64,000 bases of DNA from Paenochrobactrum pullorum (lineage in GTDB: Bacteria; Pseudomonadota; Alphaproteobacteria; Rhizobiales; Rhizobiaceae): positions 434,001 through 498,000 of the forward strand of contig NZ_JBHEEH010000001.1 in NCBI RefSeq assembly GCF_041929845.1, given 5' to 3'. The stretch's first letter is position 1. Each line of letters opens with the position of its first letter. A program made the translations under genes and the position numbers. Below, piece by piece: positions 9,275 through 16,649 of this stretch. The notes beneath the pieces were generated by a model. The model ran no database searches. It worked only from the letters and a program-made list of their open reading frames with translations, and was not told the origin of the DNA.

Positions 9275-10762
9275 ATGCAAAAATTTATATTGGCAATTGA
9301 TCAGGGAACAACATCAACACGCAGTATTGTGTTCAATCAAAGGCGGCGCGTTGTTGGTGTGGGACAGGAAGAATTTGAACAGCATTTTCCACAATCCGGC
9401 TGGGTCGAGCACGATCCGGAGGATATCTGGCGCACCGTTGTGGAAACAAGCCGTCAAGCCATCCGCAACGCGCATATAGAGGCCGGTCAAGTTGCTGCCA
9501 TCGGCATAACCAATCAGCGCGAAACTGTGGTTGTTTGGGACAAACATACCGGTCGCCCACTTTATAATGCGATTGTCTGGCAAGACAGGCGAACTGCTTT
9601 GTTTTGCTCGCAATTGCGCGATAGCGACCACGAGGAGATGGTGGTTTCCAAAACGGGTTTGTTGCTTGATCCATATTTTTCGGCAAGCAAAATCCGCTGG
9701 ATTTTAGATAATGTCCGCAATGCCAGAGTGCGCGCCGAAAAAGGCGAATTACTATTTGGCACTATTGATTGTTTTTTAATCTGGCGACTGACGGGGGGGC
9801 AAGTTCATGCGACCGACGCCACCAATGCCTCGCGCACGCAGCTGTTCAATATTGCTGAGCAGACTTGGGATGACGAGCTGTTAAAGCTATTTGATATTCC
9901 GCAGGCAATGCTGCCGGAGGTAAAAGATTGCGCTGATAATTTTGGCGTCACAAGCGCCGAAATTTTAGGAGCGGAAATCCCAATCCTTGGTGTTGCGGGC
10001 GATCAGCATGCCGCTTTGATGGGGCAAGCTTGTTTTCAACCAGGTATGGTTAAATCAACCTATGGCACTGGTTGTTTTGCACTGATTAATACCGGCGAAG
10101 ATATTGTGCGCTCAAAGAACCGGCTTTTGACCACGATTGCTTATCGTTTGAACGGCAAAGTCGCTTATGCACTGGAAGGGTCAATTTTTATTGCCGGTGC
10201 GGCAGTGCAATGGTTACGCGATGGTTTGAGAATTATTGAAAGCGCCGATCAGTCGGGCAAGCTTGCAGATGATGCTGATCCGCATCAGGATGTTTATCTG
10301 GTTCCGGCTTTTGTTGGCCTTGGTGCGCCGCATTGGGATGCGGATGCGCGTGGTGCGATATATGGTTTGACACGCAATACAGGCCCCGCCGAATTTTGCC
10401 GCGCTGCACTGGAATCGGTTGCCTATCAAACCGCTGATTTATTGCAGGCGATGCAAAAAGACTGGCAAAATGCTTCGCAAACCGTGCTTCGTGTCGATGG
10501 CGGCATGGTGGCTTCGAATTGGACCATGCAGCGTCTGGCCGATATTCTCAATGTCGAGGTGGATCGCCCTGAAATTCTGGAAACAACAGCATTGGGTGCG
10601 GCATGGCTTGCCGGTTCCAAGGCTGGTCTTTGGGCCGGTGCTGATGAGTTTTCCCAAACATGGGCGCTTGAGCGTCGTTTTGAGCCTAAAATGGATCAGA
10701 TGGAGCGGACGCGTAAGATTTCGGGCTGGAAAGATGCGTTGTCGCGCACTTTGTCCCGCTAA
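9275..10762 (+). CDS. glpK: Glycerol kinase
   Basis: Cytoplasmic FGGY-family kinase (EC 2.7.1.30) that makes sn-glycerol 3-phosphate from glycerol and ATP. The 495-residue product has the full family length. Visible motifs are the start [24 protein letters not shown], the [15 protein letters not shown] segment, [18 protein letters not shown] and [15 protein letters not shown] lies 4 bases before the ATG. The stretch between VTSAEIL and GVAGDQ lacks the Gly/Lys/Arg loop (GGKGGTR in E. coli) that binds fructose 1,6-bisphosphate, so this enzyme is probably not inhibited by that sugar. No glpF or glpD is adjacent. It is transcribed alone and ends at a bidirectional terminator. Confidence 0.95.
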   Translation: MQKFILAIDQGTTSTRSIVFNQRRRVVGVGQEEFEQHFPQSGWVEHDPEDIWRTVVETSRQAIRNAHIEAGQVAAIGITNQRETVVVWDKHTGRPLYNAIVWQDRRTALFCSQLRDSDHEEMVVSKTGLLLDPYFSASKIRWILDNVRNARVRAEKGELLFGTIDCFLIWRLTGGQVHATDATNASRTQLFNIAEQTWDDELLKLFDIPQAMLPEVKDCADNFGVTSAEILGAEIPILGVAGDQHAALMGQACFQPGMVKSTYGTGCFALINTGEDIVRSKNRLLTTIAYRLNGKVAYALEGSIFIAGAAVQWLRDGLRIIESADQSGKLADDADPHQDVYLVPAFVGLGAPHWDADARGAIYGLTRNTGPAEFCRAALESVAYQTADLLQAMQKDWQNASQTVLRVDGGMVASNWTMQRLADILNVEVDRPEILETTALGAAWLAGSKAGLWAGADEFSQTWALERRFEPKMDQMERTRKISGWKDALSRTLSR

Positions 10763-10778
10763 TTGTTCAGCGCATAAA

Positions 10779-10818
10779 AAAGGCTGCGTCCTGATGGGCG
10801 CAGTCTTTGTTTTTTTTA
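10779..10818. terminator. Bidirectional terminator between glpK and the PBP gene
   Basis: AAAGGCTGCG (10779-10788) pairs with CGCAGTCTTT (10799-10808). A T run follows on the plus strand and an A run precedes it, so the hairpin can end both convergent genes. Confidence 0.85.
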
Positions 10819-10830
10819 TAGGTTGCTATT

Positions 10831-12999
10831 TTAATTGCCCATAATGATATCGAGCAATGTGGTTGGTTTATTTGCCGGTTGTGCCGGTGCGTTGTCATCA
10901 ATAGCGGCATTTGGCTGTGTGGTTTCAGGTGCTGGTGGCCAATAGCCATCATCATCCTGTGGCACATTCTGGCCGTCATAACTGCCGAATGGCGCATCAA
11001 TATCGGGCATATTATCGCTTCCGCCCGGTACGATATTTTCGATATGATAGGAGCCGGGAAGCGGTGTAATCGGCACGCCTTTATGCGCGGCGGTCATGAA
11101 GCTTTTCCATGCGGTCACCGGCAAAGTGGAGCCGAAAACACGCTTCATCGATTTACCGTCATCATTGCCAAACCAAACACCGGTGGTAAGGTTTGAAGTA
11201 TAGCCGACAAACCATGCATCGCGGAAGTTTTGTCCGGTACCGGTTTTACCCGCAGCAGGCCAACCGAATTGCGCGCGCTTGGCGGTACCGTCTTCAACGG
11301 TACGGCTGAGCATCGCGTTCATCATGCCGATATTGCGTTCATCAATAACGCGTGGGCCTAAAATATTGTCACGTTGATAAAGCACGGTGCCGTCATTGGT
11401 TGTAACTTTTTCAATCATAAAGGGAGGCGCACTATAGCCGCCATTGGCAAATGGCACATAAGCATCGGTGAGTTCCACCAAGGATACTTCGGAGGTGCCA
11501 AGTGCCAGCGAAGCATTGTCGGCAAGCTTCGATTGGATGCCGAGACGATGGGCTGTATCAATGACCGCTTGCGGGCCGACTTCCATCACCAATTGCGCCG
11601 AAACGGAGTTGAGCGAATGGGAAAGGGCGGTGGCAAGTGTCACTTCACCCATATATTTACCGCTGTCATTGCCCGGTGTCCATTTACCGATGCGGATCGG
11701 TGCATCATTGCGAACGGAATCCGGTGTGCGTCCTTGTTCAAGAGCGGTCAGATAGACAAAAGGTTTAAATGCAGAAGCGGGCTGACGACGGGCGTCACTT
11801 GCGCGGTCAAACTGGCTGGCAGCGTAATCATAGCCACCAATCCAGGCGCGCACAGCGCCTGTTGCATCAATGGAGACAAGTGCGCCTTGTGAAACCTGCA
11901 TTTTGTCTTTGTTTTGCGAAATCAGATCACGAATGATTTCCTCGCCCGTATGTTGCAGGTTCATGTCGATGGTGGTTTGAACCGTGATGTCGTCATGCAC
12001 ATCGCCGATCAGACTTTTCAATGAACCGACAATACGGTCTGCGGCATAGTTTTCCGAACCTTGCCAATAGCTGGCGGCGCGTGTTGGCGGCTCGCTTTCA
12101 GCAATGGCTTTATCGGTATCGTTGATCATGCCTTGTTCACGCATGGCGGCCAGCACCAGTTTGGCACGGTCGGAGGCAGCTTGCGGGTCACGTGCAGGCG
12201 AGAGACGGGAAGGGGCTTTTAAAAGGCCAGCCAGAGTAGCTGCTTCAATAAGCGTGACATCACGGGCGGATTTGTCGAAATAACGCCTTGAAGCGGCATC
12301 GACACCAAAAGCACCGGAACCCAGATAAACGCGGTTGAGATACATCTCCAAAATCTGGTCTTTGGTATATTTATGCTCAAGCCATAAAGCGAGCATGACT
12401 TCCTGCACCTTACGCTCGATGGTGCGCTCAGGTGAAAGAAACAGGTTTTTAGCCAACTGCTGGGTCAGGGTGGAGCCGCCCTGTGCTGCGCGCCCCTTGG
12501 TGATGTTGGTTACCACTGCACGAGCAAGGCCAATCGGATCAATACCGAAATGGGAGTAAAAACGTCTGTCCTCAATGGCGACAACGGCTTGCGGAATATA
12601 AGGCGACATTTCATGTAAGCCTACAGATTCACCACCCGTTGTACCGCGATTGGCGATCAGATTGCCGTTGGCATCGAGAATTTTGACATTTGGTGGACGG
12701 TCAGGAATTTCCCAATCAGTTGTCGGTGGCATTTTAGCGGCAAAATAAACCAGTACACCGGCAAAACCGATGGCGCCCCAAAGGCCAAGAACCATTAACC
12801 AGTAAATCAACCGGCGCAATCTGCCCCAAAAGCCGGCAGGCTTTTTCTTTGAGCGTTTGCCTTTTTGTTTCGGTTGCGGCGTGCGTCTGCCAGATGTGCG
12901 ATCACTTTCGTCAGCACGAAAATCATCATGGCCATTTTTTTGTTTTGAACCACCAAAGCTCGGCTCAATGCGATTGTTGTTATTTTTGCGTGACGACAT
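10831..12999 (-). CDS. Bifunctional class A penicillin-binding protein (PBP1-type)
   Basis: Peptidoglycan polymerase and cross-linker of 722 residues in the inner membrane. A basic, probably disordered cytoplasmic tail (1-60) precedes one membrane helix (about 65-88). The GT51 transglycosylase domain has the catalytic Glu143 in EDRRFYSHFG and the GGSTLTQQLAKN motif (174-185). The transpeptidase domain has the SxxK nucleophile Ser409/Lys412, the SxN motif Ser462-Leu-Asn464 and the KTG triad at 585-587. The C-terminal 70 residues are Pro/Asp/Asn rich with no known domain. All catalytic residues are present. It belongs to the PBP1A/1C-like group of Rhizobiales; the exact symbol cannot be fixed. 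It is alone on its strand and converges on glpK. Confidence 0.92.
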   Translation of the reverse strand: MSSRKNNNNRIEPSFGGSKQKNGHDDFRADESDRTSGRRTPQPKQKGKRSKKKPAGFWGRLRRLIYWLMVLGLWGAIGFAGVLVYFAAKMPPTTDWEIPDRPPNVKILDANGNLIANRGTTGGESVGLHEMSPYIPQAVVAIEDRRFYSHFGIDPIGLARAVVTNITKGRAAQGGSTLTQQLAKNLFLSPERTIERKVQEVMLALWLEHKYTKDQILEMYLNRVYLGSGAFGVDAASRRYFDKSARDVTLIEAATLAGLLKAPSRLSPARDPQAASDRAKLVLAAMREQGMINDTDKAIAESEPPTRAASYWQGSENYAADRIVGSLKSLIGDVHDDITVQTTIDMNLQHTGEEIIRDLISQNKDKMQVSQGALVSIDATGAVRAWIGGYDYAASQFDRASDARRQPASAFKPFVYLTALEQGRTPDSVRNDAPIRIGKWTPGNDSGKYMGEVTLATALSHSLNSVSAQLVMEVGPQAVIDTAHRLGIQSKLADNASLALGTSEVSLVELTDAYVPFANGGYSAPPFMIEKVTTNDGTVLYQRDNILGPRVIDERNIGMMNAMLSRTVEDGTAKRAQFGWPAAGKTGTGQNFRDAWFVGYTSNLTTGVWFGNDDGKSMKRVFGSTLPVTAWKSFMTAAHKGVPITPLPGSYHIENIVPGGSDNMPDIDAPFGSYDGQNVPQDDDGYWPPAPETTQPNAAIDDNAPAQPANKPTTLLDIIMGN

Positions 13000-13126
13000 A
13001 CGTGATCAGATTCTGTCCGGCTAATAATTTTTGTCTGCTCTGTATGATAAATGCGGCGGTTTAAAGGGGGGTAAAGATTGTAACCGGATTTATTGTTTGC
13101 CCCGCTTGATTGGTAATGAGTGAAAC

Positions 13127-13159
13127 CTGCCCTGACCATGGAGGCATTGGTCAGAGCAG
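13127..13159 (-). other. Stem-loop downstream of the porin gene
   Basis: Read on the minus strand, CTGCTCTGACCA (13159-13148) pairs with TGGTCAGGGCAG (13138-13127) over 12 bp including one G-T pair, with a 9-base loop. It lies about 30 bases after the porin stop codon. There is no U tract, so it may be a 3'-end stabiliser or a Rho-dependent end rather than an intrinsic terminator. Confidence 0.55.
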
Positions 13160-13188
13160 ACTTCAAGGAACGTGAATATGATCACGCC

Positions 13189-13881
13189 TTAGAAGCGATA
13201 GGCAACCCCGATGCGAACCTCGTCGGTTTTAAGCTTGGTTTTGTATTCAAAATTATCAATGGCAAAGGTTTTGCGGCCATAATCTGTGTGGCGATATTCA
13301 AGGCGCAGTGCTGTATTGCTGGCAAGTGCGTAATCAACACCTACACCAGCTGTCCAACCGGTCATGGTGGAGTTAGCGTCTTGATAATTGAAGTTTGTGT
13401 CATAAAGCGAATTTTTTACTTGAGCGAAGGCAATACCACCGGCGAGGTAGGGCATCCAGCGATCCATCGCAAAGCCAAGACGTGCGCGTACAGCACCTGA
13501 CCATTCCAGCTTGCTTTCATGATTGAAATCTTGTGATGTAGTGGAATCGATAACCGCAGTATAGATCAGGTTTTGGCGCGCGCTATTGTAGGTTAAATCT
13601 GCATCAATACCGAGAATCATATTATTCCAGAATTCAAAGTTATAACCGCCATAAATTCCACCTAACACTCCGTCGGAACTGTTGCGCGTGTGATGCTGAC
13701 CGTCAAAGCGTTCTTTGAAGCTGCCATTCTGATAACCAGTCTGGAAGCCTAAATAAGCGCCTGTCCAAGAGTGTCCGTAGTCAATAACGGGCACGATTTC
13801 GTGATGCATAATGGCATCGGCTGCCTGAGCATAATTGGCAGTGGTTAATGCAAGTGTAGATGCTATAAGTAATTTTTTCAT
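13189..13881 (-). CDS. Omp25/Omp31-family outer-membrane beta-barrel protein
   Basis: Surface protein of 230 residues. The signal peptide MKKLLIASTLALTTANYAQA ends in an AxA-type cleavage site. The body is an eight-stranded barrel pattern: GAYLGFQTGYQNGSF, GGIYGGYNFEFWNNMILGIDADL, WSGAVRARLGFA, PYLAGGIAFAQV, GWTAGVGVDYAL, ALRLEYRHTDYG and the C-terminal RIGVAYRF with terminal Phe, as in BamA-assembled barrels. The family includes Brucella Omp25/Omp31 and Bartonella haemin-binding proteins; whether this one binds haem is unknown. It is flanked by AT-rich noncoding DNA upstream and a 12-bp hairpin downstream, and is transcribed alone. The function in outer-membrane stability is inferred from the family. 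Confidence 0.88.
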   Translation of the reverse strand: MKKLLIASTLALTTANYAQAADAIMHHEIVPVIDYGHSWTGAYLGFQTGYQNGSFKERFDGQHHTRNSSDGVLGGIYGGYNFEFWNNMILGIDADLTYNSARQNLIYTAVIDSTTSQDFNHESKLEWSGAVRARLGFAMDRWMPYLAGGIAFAQVKNSLYDTNFNYQDANSTMTGWTAGVGVDYALASNTALRLEYRHTDYGRKTFAIDNFEYKTKLKTDEVRIGVAYRF

Positions 13882-14093
13882 GAAAACCTCAATTGTGAAA
13901 TAATGTATAGGGTAGATAATGAAGACATCGTCTCATGATAACCTGTATATGTATGTAGTATTAAAGTAACACATCATGGATTGTTGCTTTTAATATATTA
14001 TTATATTTGATTTATATGAATGAATATTTGTTTATTTTTAATAAAATAAGTATTATTGGAAATATAGGTTTGATGGAATAAAATATTAAAATG
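13882..14093. other. AT-rich intergenic region upstream of the porin gene
   Basis: About 210 noncoding bases, strongly AT rich from roughly 13970 to 14093. It must hold the porin promoter. No open frame or repeat was recognised. Confidence 0.6.
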
Positions 14094-14128
14094 AAAAAGG
14101 CGACAAAGCTTTCGCACTGTCACCTTTT
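14094..14128 (-). terminator. Rho-independent terminator of the RNase D gene
   Basis: On the minus strand AAAAGGTGAC pairs with GTCGCCTTTT (one G-T pair), followed by Ts. It lies about 30 bases after the stop codon of the small RNase D gene. Confidence 0.8.
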
Positions 14129-14160
14129 GCTGATTCTATTTGAATTGAGATGCAGATAAA

Positions 14161-14778
14161 TCAGGCGTGCGAGAAAATATCCTGCTCATCCCAGCCCATC
14201 AGATCAAGTTCTGCGCGGGTCGGCAGAAATTTGAAGCATTCTGCGGCTTGGTTTTTACGGCCATCGCGTTCCAGTCTCTGCTCAAGAATGGTTTTGAGGC
14301 GGTGCAGATAAAGCACATCCGAGGCTGCATATTCCAACTGAGCTTGCGACAGGGTTTCTGCCGCCCAATCCGATGACTGCTGTTGCTTGGAAATCGAAAC
14401 ATCCAGCAGCTCGCCGCAAATTTCCTTCAGGCCGTGGCGGTCTGTATAGGTGCGGGTCAGTTTTGAAGCAATTTTGGTGCAGAAAACCGGCAGCGGCATC
14501 ACGCCGAATGTGTGATAAAGAACAGCAATATCAAAACGGCCGAAGTGGAAAATTTTGGTGATGTTGTCATCGCTCAAAAGTTTCATCAGGTTCGGTGCCT
14601 GTTTTTGCCCCTTTTCAATCTGGATGATGTCGGCAGTACCGTCACCGGGCGAAATCTGCACCACGCATAGGCGGTCGCGCAGTGGATTAAGTCCCAGTGT
14701 TTCGGTGTCGATGGCAACGGAATCCACCTGATAATTGCTTAAATCAGGCAGATCGTTTTTGTGAAAGCGAATAGTCAT
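14161..14778 (-). CDS. Ribonuclease D family 3'-5' exonuclease (short form)
   Basis: DEDDy exoribonuclease acting on RNA 3' ends in the cytoplasm. The product from ATG 14778 is 205 residues: only the exonuclease domain, without the two HRDC domains of E. coli RNase D (about 375 residues). ExoI is AIDTETLGLNP, ExoII is FHFGRFDIAVL, and ExoIII has Tyr and Asp in LEYAASDVLYL, so all four acidic residues are present. The in-frame ATG at 14838 would overlap the upstream peptidase gene and adds a sequence with no family match, so 14778 is preferred. It lies 23 bases after the M20 peptidase gene and is probably co-transcribed. The short form is usual in Rhizobiales. Confidence 0.88.
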   Translation of the reverse strand: MTIRFHKNDLPDLSNYQVDSVAIDTETLGLNPLRDRLCVVQISPGDGTADIIQIEKGQKQAPNLMKLLSDDNITKIFHFGRFDIAVLYHTFGVMPLPVFCTKIASKLTRTYTDRHGLKEICGELLDVSISKQQQSSDWAAETLSQAQLEYAASDVLYLHRLKTILEQRLERDGRKNQAAECFKFLPTRAELDLMGWDEQDIFSHA

Positions 14779-14801
14779 TGCATGCCGTTTCTTTGCGGGG
14801 A

Positions 14802-16199
14802 TTATTTTTGTGCCAGGGCGTTTAGAATGCGAGCCCATGAGCGCTGCCCCTTATGGAAGGAAGTGATTTCGTATTTTTCGTTTGGTGAGTGGATACGGTC
14901 GTCTTCAAGGCCGAAGCCGACGAGCAGCGATTCCATGCCCAGATAAGTGTTGAAATCGCCAACGATTGGAATGGAGCCGCCCATAGCGATGAGAGCTGCC
15001 GGATTTGGCCATTCGTCGGACAATGCGTCTTTAGCTTTGTTGACGAGGGAGGAATCGTAAGGCAGTTGAATGGCAGGTGAGCCGCCGTGATCGGAAAATT
15101 CTGCGCGGCAATCGGTTGGCAATCTGTCGAGAACAAACTGATGGAAAGCGGCGCGGATTTTTTCCGGATCTTGTTTATGTACAAGGCGGAATGAGATTTT
15201 GGCAGAAGCTTGAGCAGCAATAACGGTTTTGAAGCCGTCGCCTGTGTAGCCGCCGGTGATGCCGTTGACTTCGGCAGTCGGGCGCGCCCATGTCAGCTCC
15301 AGAATACTGCGGCCTTTTTCGCCACTTGGCTGGGAAAGACCAATAGGACCTAAGAAATTTTCAGCTGTGCGACCGAGATTGTCCCATGATTGCAGGATTT
15401 GTGATGGAGTTTCTTCAACGCCGTCATAAAAGCCAGGAATAGTGATATGGCCGTTTTCATCATGAATATCGGCAATGATCTTGCTCAAAATATGGATAGG
15501 GTTGGCCGCAGCGCCACCGAAAAAGCCGGAATGAAGGTCGCGGTCAGCTGCAAAAATGGTAACTTCCGTGCCTACAAGACCGCGTAAGCCTACCGAAATA
15601 GCCGGTGTGTTGATATCCCACATCGAGGTGTCGCAAACGAGCGCGCAATCGGCTTTCAGTTCTTGTTTGTTTTGCTCCAAAAACGGCTTCAATGATGGTG
15701 AACCGGATTCTTCTTCGCCTTCAAACAGAAGGGTGACTTTAACAGGCAATTTGCCATGGACGGCTTTATAAGCGCGGCAAGCTTCAACAAAGGTCATCAA
15801 TTGGCCTTTATCGTCCGAGGTGCCGCGACCGGTCATGATTTTGCGGCCATTGCCCAAATCTTTGACGGCAGGTGCAAACGGATCATTTTCCCAAAGATTG
15901 AGCGGATCAACAGGCTGCACATCATAATGGCCGTAGAAAAGCACATGTGGTGCATCGCTTGAGGGGCCTTCATGATGGGCAACAACCATCGGATGCCCCG
16001 GTGTATCACGAACACTTGCCTCAAAGCCGATGGATTGCAGGTCTTTGACCAGCCACTCGGCGGCTTGGCGGCAATCGGCTTTGAAAGCCGGATCGGTGGA
16101 AATGGATTTGATGCGCAACAAATCGAACAAATGTTCGACGCTGGCGTCAAAACTGGTATCAATATGCGACAAAACGGGATCGAGAGCGATTGTGGACAT
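14802..16199 (-). CDS. M20-family metallo-dipeptidase
   Basis: Cytoplasmic zinc dipeptidase of 465 residues, matching the carnosinase/ArgE/DapE-type M20 family in length. Expected ligands are present: His91 and Asp93 in GHYDVQP, bridging Asp129 in GTSDDKG, general base Glu163 and ligand Glu164 in EGEEESGS, Asp190 in VCDTS, and His437 in IHSPNEKY. A dimerisation domain occupies the middle third. The exact peptide substrate is unknown. It is probably co-transcribed with the downstream short RNase D. It is divergent from polA across a 450-base gap that holds a probable small RNA. Confidence 0.9.
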   Translation of the reverse strand: MSTIALDPVLSHIDTSFDASVEHLFDLLRIKSISTDPAFKADCRQAAEWLVKDLQSIGFEASVRDTPGHPMVVAHHEGPSSDAPHVLFYGHYDVQPVDPLNLWENDPFAPAVKDLGNGRKIMTGRGTSDDKGQLMTFVEACRAYKAVHGKLPVKVTLLFEGEEESGSPSLKPFLEQNKQELKADCALVCDTSMWDINTPAISVGLRGLVGTEVTIFAADRDLHSGFFGGAAANPIHILSKIIADIHDENGHITIPGFYDGVEETPSQILQSWDNLGRTAENFLGPIGLSQPSGEKGRSILELTWARPTAEVNGITGGYTGDGFKTVIAAQASAKISFRLVHKQDPEKIRAAFHQFVLDRLPTDCRAEFSDHGGSPAIQLPYDSSLVNKAKDALSDEWPNPAALIAMGGSIPIVGDFNTYLGMESLLVGFGLEDDRIHSPNEKYEITSFHKGQRSWARILNALAQK

Positions 16200-16649
16200 T
16201 GCTAAGCCTGACTTGGTGTAAAATCCGGTTTGGACATTAAACCAGATTTGGACGCGAAATGAAGTAAAGGCACACTACAGCATCGTATCATTGTGCTGCA
16301 AGGATGAAAGCGCGTGTCGGGTCTTAAGACTTTAAGGGAATGGGTAAATGTACTGACCGTCGTGGCGAGGGGGAAGGCCACAACGGTCATACTCTCAAGT
16401 TGCACATTTCCCGAAAGGGGTGGGGGAAACGGCTTTGGTCAGCTTTAGTTGGGGGAAAAGCTGACGATCAACAGTGCGTTGATGAAAATGAATTGACCAT
16501 GGAATCATGTCCTTTCAAGGGCAAAATTACGAAATTTCAGCGTCGTTTTTGCGTGTTTTTTGAAAATAATAATCATATGCGTGGATGGGGCATGGAGATT
16601 ATCAAGGTTTTATTTCTTTTCGCGGCAGATTGCTTTAAGACTTTGAGCC
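16200..16649. other. Intergenic region between the M20 peptidase gene and polA
   Basis: 450 bases without a convincing protein-coding frame. Its core (16355-16465) carries three stem-loops annotated separately as a probable small RNA. The flanks must carry the promoters of the two divergent genes. A small palindrome GTCTTAAGAC lies at 16321-16330. Confidence 0.6.
16355..16466 (-). ncRNA. Probable trans-acting small RNA with three C-rich hairpins (alpha-r7/Smr7C-like)
   Basis: Read on the minus strand there are three stem-loops. The first is GUCAGCUUU / AAAGCUGAC (16465-16438), loop UCCCCCAACU. The second is CGUUUCCC / GGGAAAUG (16431-16405), loop CCACCCCUUUC. The third is GACCGUUGUGGC / GCCACGACGGUC (16388-16355), loop CUUCCCCCUC. 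The only mismatches on the plus strand (A-C at 16406/16430 and C-A at 16361/16382) become G-U pairs on the minus strand, which favours minus-strand transcription. The first and third loops contain UCCCCC; in the second hairpin the same run starts in the stem and continues into the loop. UCCCCC is complementary to G-rich Shine-Dalgarno sites. The position next to polA matches what I recall of the Sinorhizobium Smr7C (alpha-r7) locus. The exact ends are unknown and no U tract is seen at the 3' side. Confidence 0.55.
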
